Shown: positions 14,994 through 23,843, counted from the stretch's first letter. The stretch: 37,269 nt of DNA from DASRAP01 sp964503275 (GCA_964503275.1 CAZCZO010000026.1:1-37269), one strand, 5' to 3'. Program-made: numbers and translations. The notes: generated by a model not told the origin, from the sequence alone.

Positions 14994-17204
14994 ATGCCTG
15001 CGCCCGTGCTGCCGCCCGTGAGCCCGGAACGTCCGGACGCAGCCTGGGGGCGGTCCCTCTGGGCGCGCCTGCGCCACGCGATGCTCGCCGCGGCCGATTG
15101 GACGGTCGACCCCGGGCCGGGGCTGCGCGACGCCCTCTGGTGGCGCCGCCGACTGCTGGGGGTCTTCCTCGTGGGCTCGGCGGTCTTCGGCCTGGGCACG
15201 GCGGTCATGAGCTCGGTGATCGCGTGGCGGGCCGGCGCGTATGCCGTGATCGTCGTCGATACGCTCGGCTACCTCGTGGTCCTCGCGCTCGTGATCGGGC
15301 GTCGCATCCCCATCGCGGTCCGTGGCGCGGCGATGGTCCTGCTGGTCTGGGCCTTGGGCGCCTTCTTCACGCTGGGCTGGGGCGACGAGGCGGCCGGACC
15401 CCTCTGGCTCCTGGCCGCACCGATCATCGCGTCGGTGCTGTTCGGGATGCGCGCCGCGCTGCTGACCTTGGGCCTGGTCGCGGTGACCCTCGTCGCCGTC
15501 ATGGTGGCGGTGCCGCTCGAGCTCCTCCCCTGGGCGTCCGCTGGCGTGCCGCCGCAGCCGCTGCCCAGCGGGTTGGGGCAGTGGATCGTGATCGGCGCCT
15601 CGCTGTTCTTCCTCGCCGGTCTGTTATCGGTGGGCGTCGCGGTGCTCTCCGAGGGACTCGACCGCGAGGTGGTCGCCCGGCGCAAGGCCGAGCAGGACCG
15701 CGAGCGCTTCGGCCGCGCGATCGAGCAGAGCGGCGATACCTGTTTCGTGGCGGACCGCGATGGCGTGATCCGCATCGCCAACGCGGCGGCCGAAGCGATC
15801 GTCGGGGCGCAACGGGGGATCGGGCATTCGCTGTCCGCGCTGCCGTTCCGCCCGCGCGAGAATGGTCGCTCGATGGTCCCGTGGAGCGCGGCCCTCGACG
15901 GTGCGCCGTGGACTGGGACCTGCGAGCTCGTCGACGGGGGGCGCACGCGGACGTTCTTCGCCACGTTGTCACCCGTGCGCGATGAGCCAGGTCAGGTCAC
16001 GGGAGTGCTGCTCCTGCTCCGGGAGGTCTCGCGCGAACTGGAACTCGAGGAGCGGCTCCGGCAGGCGGCCAAACTGCAGGCCGTGGGCACGCTGGTCGGC
16101 GGGATCGCGCACGACTTCAACAATCTGCTGCAGCCCATCATCGCGAACGCCGAGGCGCTGCGTGCGCAGACGCCGCAGGGACACGAGGGCCGCCCGCTGA
16201 TCCAGGAGTTGATGCAGTCGGCCGAGCGCGGGCGTATGCTGGTGCGCCGGGTGCTGACCTTCACGCGCGGGTCCACGCTCGAACGCGTGCCGACCGACAT
16301 CAGCGACGTGGTGGACGAGACGCTCCGCTTGCTCCGCGGGATGTTGACCGATGGCATCGAGGTGCACAGCGCGGTGGATCGGGGACTGTGGATCCTCGCG
16401 GACCCGGCCGAGTTGCACGCCTCGCTGGCGAACCTGGCCACGAACGCGGTGCAGGCCATGCCACACGGTGGGACGCTGACGATCGCGGCCCACGCGATCC
16501 CGCTGGGCGACGCGCCCGTCCTGCCGTCGGTCTCGCCCGCGACGCGGGAGGTCGTCTGCCTCACCATCGCCGACACGGGGGTGGGGATGGACGAGGAGCT
16601 CTTGGCGCGGGCCTTCGAGCCGTTCTTCACGACGAAGCCGCCGGGCCAAGGCACCGGGCTCGGACTGTCCAGCGCACATGGCACGATCAGCTCGCTGGGC
16701 GGTGCGCTGGTCGCCAGCAGCACACCCGGTGTCGGGACGACGATGCGGGTGTATCTGCCACGCGTCGAGGCGCCGACCCCGGCAGTCGCCCGCACCCCGA
16801 CCGATGTGGCCCTGCCGGCTGCGGGACTGCGGATCCTGCTGATCGACGATGAGCCGTTGGTGGGACGGGTCGCCATGCGGCATCTCACGTCAGCGGGGGC
16901 GGTGGTGGATCTGTTCGCGGATCCCAATGATGCACTGGCCCGGTTCGCCGCCGACCCAGCCGCGATGGATGTGGTGCTCACCGACTTCGCGATGCCGACG
17001 CTGGACGGCGTCGCGGTGGCAGAGCGCGTGCGGTCGCTCTCACCGACGACCCCCGTGCTGTTGATGACCGGCTTCGTGGAGCACGAAGCGATGGAGCGCG
17101 CCGCCGCCGGGACCATCACGGCCATCCTGCAGAAGCCCTTCAGCGGCCAGGAGCTGATCGTCGCCGTCGCGCGGGCGGCGGGTCGCGACGCCGCGCCGGG
17201 TTAG
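14994..17204 (+). CDS. Membrane-bound hybrid histidine kinase
   Basis: Protein of 736 residues from the ATG at 14994. The N-terminal part (about 50-225) has six hydrophobic segments, probably an integral-membrane sensor. A PAS-like domain (about 240-345, RAIEQSGDTCFVADRDG) follows. HisKA has H373 in GGIAHDFNNLL, the ATPase domain shows ADTGVGMDEE, EPFFTTK and GTGLGLSSAHG, and the C-terminal receiver (about 610-730) has D664 in LTDFAMP. It is divergent from the soluble hybrid kinase with about 100 bases between starts, so they may share control. Its stop overlaps the convergent spermidine-synthase-like gene stop in a TTAG. Confidence 0.92.
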   Translation: MPAPVLPPVSPERPDAAWGRSLWARLRHAMLAAADWTVDPGPGLRDALWWRRRLLGVFLVGSAVFGLGTAVMSSVIAWRAGAYAVIVVDTLGYLVVLALVIGRRIPIAVRGAAMVLLVWALGAFFTLGWGDEAAGPLWLLAAPIIASVLFGMRAALLTLGLVAVTLVAVMVAVPLELLPWASAGVPPQPLPSGLGQWIVIGASLFFLAGLLSVGVAVLSEGLDREVVARRKAEQDRERFGRAIEQSGDTCFVADRDGVIRIANAAAEAIVGAQRGIGHSLSALPFRPRENGRSMVPWSAALDGAPWTGTCELVDGGRTRTFFATLSPVRDEPGQVTGVLLLLREVSRELELEERLRQAAKLQAVGTLVGGIAHDFNNLLQPIIANAEALRAQTPQGHEGRPLIQELMQSAERGRMLVRRVLTFTRGSTLERVPTDISDVVDETLRLLRGMLTDGIEVHSAVDRGLWILADPAELHASLANLATNAVQAMPHGGTLTIAAHAIPLGDAPVLPSVSPATREVVCLTIADTGVGMDEELLARAFEPFFTTKPPGQGTGLGLSSAHGTISSLGGALVASSTPGVGTTMRVYLPRVEAPTPAVARTPTDVALPAAGLRILLIDDEPLVGRVAMRHLTSAGAVVDLFADPNDALARFAADPAAMDVVLTDFAMPTLDGVAVAERVRSLSPTTPVLLMTGFVEHEAMERAAAGTITAILQKPFSGQELIVAVARAAGRDAAPG

Positions 17205-17866
17205 CGGCGCGCCAGCACGATGTGGTGCAGCGCGCGGGCCCGTGGGTACACCGGCCGTGTGTGCAGCTCCACCTGCAACCCCGCAGCGCGGAGCCGCCGC
17301 GTGAAACGCGGTTCGTCGTCGGCGCACCAGTAGGCGATGACGCCGCCCGGCCGCAGCGCGGCGATCGTCGCCCGGATACCCGCGGCGTGGTAGAGTGACG
17401 CGTTGCCCGCGGTCGTGAACGCCGCTGCGCCGTTGTCCACGTCGAGCAGCACGGCATCGAAGGCGCCCGGTGACTCCCGCAGTCGCTGCAGGACATCGCC
17501 CTCGGTGACGCGCACCCGGGCATCCGCGAGCGCGTCGCGCGCCAGGCCCAAGGTGGGCTCGCGGTTCCACGCCACCACCGCCGGGAGCAGCTCCACGACC
17601 TCGACCGTCGCGTCGTCCGCGAGCGCGTGCAGCGCGGCCCGCAAGGTGAACCCGAAGCCGAGGCCGCCGATCAGCACCGTCGCGGCGCTGCGGTCGCCGA
17701 TCGCCGCACAGGCCAGTCGTGCGAGCTCCTCCTCGGAGTGCGCCCGTCGCGTGGACATCAATTCCGCGTTGCCGGCCCGCAGGTAATAGGCGCCGTCGTG
17801 GCGGGTGAGGCGCAGGACCGTGCCATCGGGGGCGGTCGTCTCGCCGAGTCGTTCGTGGGGCTTCAT
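17201..17866 (-). CDS. Spermidine-synthase-like Rossmann-fold protein
   Basis: This 221-residue protein resembles the polyamine (spermidine) synthase/methyltransferase fold. It has a nucleotide-binding glycine loop VLIGGLGFGFTLRAAL (about 64-79), an acidic strand end VEVVELLPAVVAWNRE (about 88-103) and an inner acidic motif FDAVLLDVDN (about 134-143). Family members transfer aminopropyl or methyl groups from SAM derivatives. The usual N-terminal tetramerisation region of SpeE is short here, so the activity is uncertain; many genomes carry such 'spermine/spermidine synthase family' proteins of unknown function. Its TAA stop overlaps the TAG stop of the convergent kinase gene. It is divergent from the FKBP gene. 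Confidence 0.78.
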   Translation of the reverse strand: MKPHERLGETTAPDGTVLRLTRHDGAYYLRAGNAELMSTRRAHSEEELARLACAAIGDRSAATVLIGGLGFGFTLRAALHALADDATVEVVELLPAVVAWNREPTLGLARDALADARVRVTEGDVLQRLRESPGAFDAVLLDVDNGAAAFTTAGNASLYHAAGIRATIAALRPGGVIAYWCADDEPRFTRRLRAAGLQVELHTRPVYPRARALHHIVLARR

Positions 17867-17912
17867 GGTCGCGGGGGGAGGCCTCGGCGAAACGTAGTGC
17901 GTAGATTGGGGA

Positions 17913-17930
17913 GCGCGCCGATCGGCGCGC
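17913..17930. promoter_or_regulatory. Perfect 18-bp palindrome directly upstream of the FKBP gene
   Basis: GCGCGCCGATCGGCGCGC is fully self-complementary and ends two bases before the ATG at 17933. A TAGATT (17902-17907) just upstream could be a -10 box, and GGGGAG (17908-17913) a distant ribosome site. It may be an operator, or an RNA hairpin affecting initiation. In a genome this GC-rich a chance palindrome is possible but not likely at this length. Confidence 0.45.
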
Positions 17931-17932
17931 CC

Positions 17933-18523
17933 ATGCGTCCCTCAGCCGTGCCTCCGATGCCCCCTGCCTTCACGCGCGTTGCGCTCTTGTGTTCGACGGT
18001 GTTCCTGGCGGCCTGCCTTCCGGGGCGCCGCTCGACGCTGCCGGCGCCCAAGAACATCCCCGAGGTCAGCGGGCGGCCCACCACCGCGTTCGCGCTCCAG
18101 TGGATCGACGTCCGCGAAGGCAGCGGCGCCGCGGTGCTCCCGCGCGGCTGCGTGTACGCGCATTACACGGGCTGGCTCACCGACGGCACAAAGTTCGATT
18201 CCTCGCGCGACACCACCGCGCGCGGGACGCCCCGCGAACCCATCGTGTTCCCGTTGGGCATGCGGCGGGTGATCGCGGGCTGGGACGCGGGTTTCGACGG
18301 GATGCGCGTCGGGGGGCAGCGTCGTTTGTTCATTCCCTACCAGCTCGCCTATGGCGCCGAGGGGCGTGGCCCGACGATTCCGCCCAAGGCCACGTTGATC
18401 TTCGACATCGAGCTGATGGCGGTGCGCGACACGCTGGCCAGCGCCGGCGACACCCCGATGCCCGTCCGCCCGACCGCGGGCGGACCCCAGTGCGCCCCGT
18501 GGTCCGCCGTCCGCGCGCAGTGA
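17933..18523 (+). CDS. FKBP-type peptidyl-prolyl isomerase lipoprotein
   Basis: Predicted periplasmic lipoprotein of 196 residues. The signal segment ends F-L-A-A-C with Cys28 as lipid site. The FKBP domain (about 55-170) shows VYAHYTGWLTDGTKFDSS, the VIAGWDAGFDGMRVGG binding-site strand, IPYQLAYG and a final LIFDIELM, all standard for active FKBPs. It should help periplasmic protein folding by prolyl isomerisation. The ATG at 17933 is used; the in-frame ATG at 17957 is an alternative that keeps the signal peptide. The gene for a small barrel protein follows after 38 bases and may be co-expressed, which would suit a chaperone role in outer-membrane biogenesis. Confidence 0.88.
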   Translation: MRPSAVPPMPPAFTRVALLCSTVFLAACLPGRRSTLPAPKNIPEVSGRPTTAFALQWIDVREGSGAAVLPRGCVYAHYTGWLTDGTKFDSSRDTTARGTPREPIVFPLGMRRVIAGWDAGFDGMRVGGQRRLFIPYQLAYGAEGRGPTIPPKATLIFDIELMAVRDTLASAGDTPMPVRPTAGGPQCAPWSAVRAQ

Positions 18524-18561
18524 TCCCACCACGGTCCTTCACTCACGCTCGCACTCGCGCT

Positions 18562-19254
18562 ATGAAGATTTCGACGATCACGGCCGCGCTGACGGTGCTG
18601 TCCCTCGCGGCATCGCTGCCGGCATCGCTCAGCGGTCAGTCACTCGACGCCTGGTATATCGGCGTCGGCGGCAGTCAGAGTACGCTGCGCTGGGAGCCGC
18701 AGTACACCTTGATCGCCGACCCCAGCGAGCGCTTCGCGGCGTTCGACAACCGGGAGGATGCCGTCGGCCTTGAGCTGCTCGTCGGCGGCGATGTCGTCGC
18801 CAGGGGACGCTTCCGTCTCGCGATCGACGGGAGCGTCTCGACGAACGCGGCCAAGTGGACGCTGGAACTGGACGACGAGCCGGCGAGCTTCGAGTATCGC
18901 CAGCCGTTCACCGCGTTGCTGACCGCGAAGCCCGGCCTGCAAGTGACCGAGCGGGGGCGCGTGTTCCTCGCGGGGGGGCTGGGCGCCGGTCGTGTGCAGG
19001 AGACCAAGACGTCGCCCTCCGCCGATCGCTCGTCGTACGATGATCGGCGGCTCAACGGCGTCTTCACCTACGGCGCGGGCGCCGAGCTCGGTCTGGGCGC
19101 GACCCTCGCCCTGCGCGTCGAGTATCGCGCGGTGCAGCACACCCGCTTCGAGTACGAGACGCGGCTGCCCTCGGGCACACGGCTCGAGCGGATCAGCGAC
19201 GCCCCCTCGATGTCGGGCGTGACGCTGACCCTGCTGCGTCGCTGGTCGCGCTGA
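18562..19254 (+). CDS. Outer-membrane beta-barrel protein (OmpA/OmpX-like size)
   Basis: Protein of 230 residues from the ATG at 18562, with a signal peptide (about 1-26, ending L-S-G-Q). The mature part alternates amphipathic strands typical of an eight-stranded barrel, such as WYIGVGGSQSTLRW, FLAGGLGAGRVQE, FTYGAGAELGLGA and LALRVEYRAVQH, and ends in a strand with terminal W-S-R. No ligand or enzyme motif is seen. It probably acts as a structural or adhesive outer-membrane protein. The same frame is open farther upstream across the FKBP gene, but that part is only a shadow. Confidence 0.8.
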   Translation: MKISTITAALTVLSLAASLPASLSGQSLDAWYIGVGGSQSTLRWEPQYTLIADPSERFAAFDNREDAVGLELLVGGDVVARGRFRLAIDGSVSTNAAKWTLELDDEPASFEYRQPFTALLTAKPGLQVTERGRVFLAGGLGAGRVQETKTSPSADRSSYDDRRLNGVFTYGAGAELGLGATLALRVEYRAVQHTRFEYETRLPSGTRLERISDAPSMSGVTLTLLRRWSR

Positions 19255-19259
19255 GCCGG

Positions 19260-20111
19260 TCAGGAGGCCGGCGGGGTCCCCCGCTCGGCCTCCTCGCGGT
19301 CCGCGGCGGCGATCGCCGCGGCCAGCTCCTGCGTCATGCGCACCTCGGCGGTCCAGCGCAGGTCGGCGAACTTCTTCAGCAGGTCGGCCTCGTTCATGCC
19401 CCGGCGTGCGTCGCCCGCCATATCGGCGACGATCGACCCGCGGTGCATCATGATCGTGCGGTCCCCGAAGTGCACCGCCTGCTCCATGCTGTGCGTGACC
19501 ATCAACGTGGTGAGCTTCTGTGAGCGCACGACCGTGTCGGTCACCATCATCACCTGATCCGCCGCGCGCGGATCCAGTGCCGCCGTGTGCTCGTCGAGCA
19601 ACAGCAGCGCCGGGCGCTTCAGCGTCGCCATGATCAGCGTCACCGCCTGGCGTTGCCCGCCCGACAGCGTGCCCATCTGCGCCTCGAGCCGCCCTTCGAG
19701 CCGCATGCGCAGCGAGGCCAGCAGCTCACGATAGCGGTCGAGCGAGTGCCGGTCGAGCCCGCGCCGCAGCAGGTGCCGCTCGCCACGCAGTTCCGCCATG
19801 CGCATGTTCTCGGCGACCGTCATGGACGGCGCCGAGCCCTTGAACGGATCCTGGAACACGCGCCCGATCAGCGACGCGCGCTTGTGTTCGGGCAGTGCCG
19901 TGACATCGCGGCCCGCGATCCTGATGCTGCCCGAATCGGGGAAGAACGTGCCCGCGATCGCGTTGAGGATGGTGGACTTCCCCGATCCGTTGCTGCCGAT
20001 GACCGTCAGGAACTCGCCCTCCGGGATCGTGAGGTCCACGCCACGCAGCGCGCGCACCTCGTCCCCGCCGGGCTGTTCGAAGGTCTTCTCCAGATGGCTG
20101 ATCTCGATCAT
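19260..20111 (-). CDS. ABC importer ATP-binding subunit
   Basis: ATPase of 283 residues. Walker A GSNGSGKST lies at 39-47, the Q-loop in RVFQDPF, the signature LSGGQRQ at about 149-155, Walker B LLLLDEHTAALD with E174, and the switch His in VTHSMEQ. It lies 12 bases downstream of the binding-protein/permease fusion and surely energises it. Subunits of this type accompany BPD_transp_2 permeases with TrpX-like binding proteins, which import amino acids, purines or related small molecules. The C-terminal 30 residues are Ala/Glu-rich and dispensable-looking. The substrate is not known. Confidence 0.92.
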   Translation of the reverse strand: MIEISHLEKTFEQPGGDEVRALRGVDLTIPEGEFLTVIGSNGSGKSTILNAIAGTFFPDSGSIRIAGRDVTALPEHKRASLIGRVFQDPFKGSAPSMTVAENMRMAELRGERHLLRRGLDRHSLDRYRELLASLRMRLEGRLEAQMGTLSGGQRQAVTLIMATLKRPALLLLDEHTAALDPRAADQVMMVTDTVVRSQKLTTLMVTHSMEQAVHFGDRTIMMHRGSIVADMAGDARRGMNEADLLKKFADLRWTAEVRMTQELAAAIAAADREEAERGTPPAS

Positions 20112-20123
20112 TGCAGGTCTCGG

Positions 20124-22070
20124 CTAGCGACGACGGCCACGACGCGTGAGCTGCGGGAGCACCAGTGCCCCGAGCACGAAGACCGCGGTCGCCAGTTTGA
20201 GGTCGATGGGATTGAGGCCCACGCGCAGGGCGAGGGCGATGAGGCCGCGGAAGAGGATCGCGCCGAAGGCGATCATCACCAGGCGCGGGCCCAAGCCCCA
20301 CTTGCGGCCACTCAGCGTCTCGCCGAGGATCACCGCGGCCATACCGGCGACGAGGGTGCCGACCCCCATGCCGACGTCCGCGAAGCTCTGGTACTGCGCG
20401 ATGAGCGCGCCCGCGAACGCCACACAGCCGTTCGAGAGGGCGAGGCCCAGCTCGACCATGCCGCGCCGATCCACGCCTTGCGCTGTGATCATCGCGGGAT
20501 TGTCGCCCGCCGCCCGCATCGCGATCCCGAAGTCCGTGCGCAGATACCAGAACAGCGCGGCGCCCATCACCACCATCATCGCGAGGAAGACCACGCTGAA
20601 GCCCACGTCGGCGGACCAGCCGGCCGACGCGGGCACCACCTGCTGGAAGCGCACCAACACGTTGTCGGCATCGAGCAGCGAGAGGTTCGAGCGCCCCATC
20701 ACGTGCAGGTTCACGGAGTACAGCGCGGTCATCACGAGGATGCCCGCGAGCAGTTCGGTGACCGCGAAGCGGGTGTGCAGCACGCCAGTGATGTAACCGG
20801 CCGCCATGCCGGCGAGGATCGCGACGACGGTCGCCACGACGGGGTGGGCACCGCCGAGGATCATCGCGGCCGCGACGGCAGCCCCGAGCGGGAAGGTGCC
20901 GTCAGGCGTGATGTCGGGGAATCGCAGGACGCGCGCCGAGAGGAACACGCCCCACGCGAGGGCGACGTACGCGAGGCCCTGCGCGATCGCCGAGAGCCAG
21001 AACGCGAGGTTCGAACCGCCCTGGCCCGGGGCACGCTGCGTGGCGGGTGCGGAGACGGCCGCGCCGGCACCCGCGGTTCCGCCGCCACCGATCACCGAGT
21101 CGGCCAGCGCCATCACCTCGGGCGGAATGGTCGCGCCCACGGCGGCGGCCGCGTCGAGGTCCACCACGAGGATCCGCTTCGACGCCTTCTGGAACGGGAT
21201 CTTCGCCGGGTCCTCACCCTTCATCACGCGCATGAGGATCAACCCCATGTCGTACCCGTTGTCGTAGAAGCTCAGCCCCAGCGAGAGCACCGCGCCCGCA
21301 AGTCCCGTCGTGGAGGCGATCACTGGCATGCCGGCCTCGCGGGCGGTCTTCACCAGCGCGGGAAACCCACCGCCGATCATCACGCTGGGGATCTGCATGA
21401 CGCCCTCAGCGCCCTGCGCCCGCAGCGCCTGCACGCCGCTCGGGATGTCGGTGGCCTGCGTTGCTGCGACCGAAAGCAGCGTGACGCCCAACTCGCGCGC
21501 CGCGCGGCGCGTCTGCTCCAAATAGAACTCCGCGAAGGGATCCGCCGGGTCGAACAGTGTGCCCCAGACCTTCTTCTCGGGGAACACTTTGATGGCGGTC
21601 GCGAGCGCCGAATCCACGGGCAGCGGGATCTCGGCCCCCGTGACGTTCGGTCGGTGATTCGTCGGGCTGGTGCCCGCGCCGATGATGTACGGGTTCGCCA
21701 CCGCCCCGAAGATCACGGGACGGTCGGTGATGGTCTTGATCGCGGCCTGCGTGGCCACCGACGACACGGTCGCGACGTGCGTGACCCCCTGCTGGGCGAA
21801 CTCCGAGACGATCAACGACAGCGTCGCGATGTCGCCCTGCGCGTTGCGGTCGAGGATCACGACGTCCACATCGCGCACGTACCCGGAGTCGGCCAAGGCC
21901 TGGAAGAACCCTTCGCGGGCTTCGTCGAGCGGGGCGACCGAGGCCACCTGCACGAAGCCGATGACCGGGCGCGTACTCTCGTCGGGGGTCGCGCAGGACA
22001 GTCCCGCTGCGGCCGCGCCGAGCACGAGTGCGCTGCGGCGGGCGAGGGCGGACAGCAGACGGTGGTGCAT
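20124..22070 (-). CDS. Fused ABC substrate-binding protein and permease
   Basis: A single 648-residue polypeptide joins two normally separate importer parts. Residues about 1-26 are a signal or membrane anchor with a weak lipobox (G-L-S-C26). Residues 35-325 are a periplasmic binding protein of the ABC_sub_bind (TrpX-like) family, with VIGFVQVAS at its start and FGAVANP, GTLFDPADP and ASTTGLAGAVLSLG motifs. A Gly/Ala/Pro linker (about 327-353) leads into a permease of the BPD_transp_2 family (about 355-648), with many membrane helices and DITPDGTFPLGAAVAA near its start. No stop or start signal interrupts the join. The ATPase follows 12 bases downstream. The topology requires the permease N-terminus to face the periplasm, if the binding domain is exported. 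Confidence 0.88.
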   Translation of the reverse strand: MHHRLLSALARRSALVLGAAAAGLSCATPDESTRPVIGFVQVASVAPLDEAREGFFQALADSGYVRDVDVVILDRNAQGDIATLSLIVSEFAQQGVTHVATVSSVATQAAIKTITDRPVIFGAVANPYIIGAGTSPTNHRPNVTGAEIPLPVDSALATAIKVFPEKKVWGTLFDPADPFAEFYLEQTRRAARELGVTLLSVAATQATDIPSGVQALRAQGAEGVMQIPSVMIGGGFPALVKTAREAGMPVIASTTGLAGAVLSLGLSFYDNGYDMGLILMRVMKGEDPAKIPFQKASKRILVVDLDAAAAVGATIPPEVMALADSVIGGGGTAGAGAAVSAPATQRAPGQGGSNLAFWLSAIAQGLAYVALAWGVFLSARVLRFPDITPDGTFPLGAAVAAAMILGGAHPVVATVVAILAGMAAGYITGVLHTRFAVTELLAGILVMTALYSVNLHVMGRSNLSLLDADNVLVRFQQVVPASAGWSADVGFSVVFLAMMVVMGAALFWYLRTDFGIAMRAAGDNPAMITAQGVDRRGMVELGLALSNGCVAFAGALIAQYQSFADVGMGVGTLVAGMAAVILGETLSGRKWGLGPRLVMIAFGAILFRGLIALALRVGLNPIDLKLATAVFVLGALVLPQLTRRGRRR

Positions 22071-22161
22071 GTGAACGGGTCGAGTGAAGTACGAAGTGAG
22101 AGCGACCCGCGAACTTAGCCCGGCGTGCGGGCGCTCGCCAGTCGAACGGGCGATGCTGCGC

Positions 22162-22890
22162 TCACGCGGCCGGTCGGCGGGCCACGGCGATCACCGAGCT
22201 CCCAAAGGGGAGCGGTGCACGGCGGAACAGCCACTGCTCGGCGCGGCAGAGCCCGAGCAGGGCAAGGTTCACCGGTGCCCACGGGATGCGTGGCGGCGCA
22301 TCGCGGGGCGTCCGCAGGGCCTCCATGGCCCGCATCAGCAGCTTGGCGACGGCGGTCCACCCGAACACGTAGCGGGCCTCGAGCACCTCGAGCCCATGCG
22401 AGCGCAGCAGCTGCTCCAGTTCGTCGCGCCGGTAGCGATGGAAGTGCTGATTGAGGTCGTCGTGGTGCGTCCACAGCGCGCGGAATGCTGGCACGCTCAC
22501 GATCCACAGACCGCCGGGGCGCGTGCGCGCCACGAGCTCACGGATCGCTGGCCGGGGGTCGGCGAGATGCTCGAGCACATCGAGGGCGACGACGAGTCCG
22601 AAGCGGTCGCGCTGCGAAGCGTCGGGAGTCAGGGGTCGGGTGTCGATGCGTGCGCGCCAGGGCCCCGCCGGGTCCAGGAGGGCGGCCTCGGGCTCGATGC
22701 CATACGGCTCGCCGTAGCGCGCGAGGGCATCGAAGAACAGGCCGTCGCCGCAGCCGAAGTCGAGCGCCTCCCCGGCACTGCCGGGCGTGAGCCGGGCGGC
22801 GAGCAGGCGCGTGAGATATGCGTGGCGAGCCCGCCACCACCAATGGCCGCGGTACAAGGCCGCATAGGCGCTGCCGTAGGCCTCGTCCAT
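22162..22890 (-). CDS. SAM-dependent methyltransferase (UbiG-like)
   Basis: Class I methyltransferase of 242 residues starting at the ATG at 22890, which overlaps the TGA of the GT2 gene by one base. Motif I is ALDFGCGDGLFFDAL (about 45-59), the acidic second motif lies in YGIEPEAALLDP, and LVVALDVLEHLADP marks the post-motif region. A hydrophobic C-terminal stretch could bind the membrane. It is last in a five-gene operon with two glycosyltransferases, so its substrate may be a lipid-linked or glycosylated intermediate. The same frame is open upstream to 23901, but that segment is antisense-like low-information sequence over the GT2 gene and is not part of the protein. Confidence 0.88.
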   Translation of the reverse strand: MDEAYGSAYAALYRGHWWWRARHAYLTRLLAARLTPGSAGEALDFGCGDGLFFDALARYGEPYGIEPEAALLDPAGPWRARIDTRPLTPDASQRDRFGLVVALDVLEHLADPRPAIRELVARTRPGGLWIVSVPAFRALWTHHDDLNQHFHRYRRDELEQLLRSHGLEVLEARYVFGWTAVAKLLMRAMEALRTPRDAPPRIPWAPVNLALLGLCRAEQWLFRRAPLPFGSSVIAVARRPAA

Positions 22891-23843
22891 CAGGAGCGGG
22901 CGTCGTGGGCCGGCTGCTCGATGATGCGGTCCACCACGTACACCGGGCGACGCTTCACTTCCTCGAAGATGCGTCCCACGTACTCGCCGATGATCCACAG
23001 CGAGAGCAGCACCATGCCGCCCAGCCCGGCGATCAACACCGTGAGTGCCGTGAAGCCCGCCGGTGAGCGGTCGAGGACCACGCGCGCATAGATCGCATAG
23101 AGCGCGAAGAGCAGGGCACCCCCCGAGACCGCCGCGCCCATCACCCCGATGAAGCGCAGCGGAGCGGTCGAGAAGCTGAACGCGCCGTTCAGCGCCAGCC
23201 CGATCAATCGGCGCAGGTCGTATTTGCTCTCGCCCGCGGCGCGGGCCGCGCGTTCCACCGGCAGCGAGGTCTGCCGGAAGCCGACCCAACTGCGCAGCCC
23301 GCGCACATAGCGCTGGCGTTCGGGCAGCGCACGGATCGCATCGACGGCGCGGCGCCCGAGCAGCGCGAAGTCGCCCGCATCGACCGGCAGCGGTGGGTCG
23401 GACAAACGCGCGATCGCCCGGTACGCGGCGCGGTAGCTCGCACGCAACCACAGCGCCTCCTTGCGCTGTTGCCGCTCGACGAACACCACATCGTAGCCCT
23501 CGCCGAGCCGCGCCAGCAGCGGGGGCAGCGCCTCGGGAGGATCCTGCAGGTCGCCATCCATCACGAGCAGGGCATCGCCGCGCGCATGGTCGAAGGCCGC
23601 CGACACCGCCGCCTGATGTCCGAAGTTCCGCGAGAGCACCACGACGCGCACGCGCGCATCCGCCGCCGCGGCCGCCGCCATGATGCCGAGCGAACCGTCG
23701 CGGCTGCCATCGTCGATGAGCAGGCACTCGTGCGGCCCGCCCGGCGTGGCGTCGAGCACCGCGAGCACGCGCCGCAGCAACTCCGGCAGCACCTCCTGCT
23801 CGTTGTGGATCGGGATGCCGATGCTCACGCGCGGCGGTGTCAT
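22890..23843 (-). CDS. GT2 glycosyltransferase with two membrane helices (DPM/GtrB-like)
   Basis: Protein of 317 residues from the ATG at 23843, which overlaps the preceding methyltransferase stop (ATGA). The GT-A catalytic domain (about 1-225) has SIGIPIHNEQEVLP, the LLIDDGSRDGS motif and VMDGDLQDPPE, which carries the metal-binding DxD-type acidic residues. Two C-terminal membrane segments (about 230-255 and 265-290) are followed by EYVGRIFEEVKRRPVYVV, typical of enzymes that load a sugar onto polyprenyl phosphate. The likely product is a polyprenyl-P-sugar, used as donor by the GT39-like enzyme encoded in the same operon. The sugar is not determined. Confidence 0.92.
   Translation of the reverse strand: MTPPRVSIGIPIHNEQEVLPELLRRVLAVLDATPGGPHECLLIDDGSRDGSLGIMAAAAAADARVRVVVLSRNFGHQAAVSAAFDHARGDALLVMDGDLQDPPEALPPLLARLGEGYDVVFVERQQRKEALWLRASYRAAYRAIARLSDPPLPVDAGDFALLGRRAVDAIRALPERQRYVRGLRSWVGFRQTSLPVERAARAAGESKYDLRRLIGLALNGAFSFSTAPLRFIGVMGAAVSGGALLFALYAIYARVVLDRSPAGFTALTVLIAGLGGMVLLSLWIIGEYVGRIFEEVKRRPVYVVDRIIEQPAHDARS

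Noticed and set aside
19587..22118. 843-codon open frame on the + strand opposite the ABC importer genes
   Set aside because: The composition is Arg/His/Asp-rich and low in structure. It crosses two genes with clear ABC motifs on the other strand.
22118..22132. Small hairpin GCCCG-GCGTG-CGGGC after the glycosylation operon
   Set aside because: A 5-bp stem without a T-tract is too common in this GC content to call a terminator.
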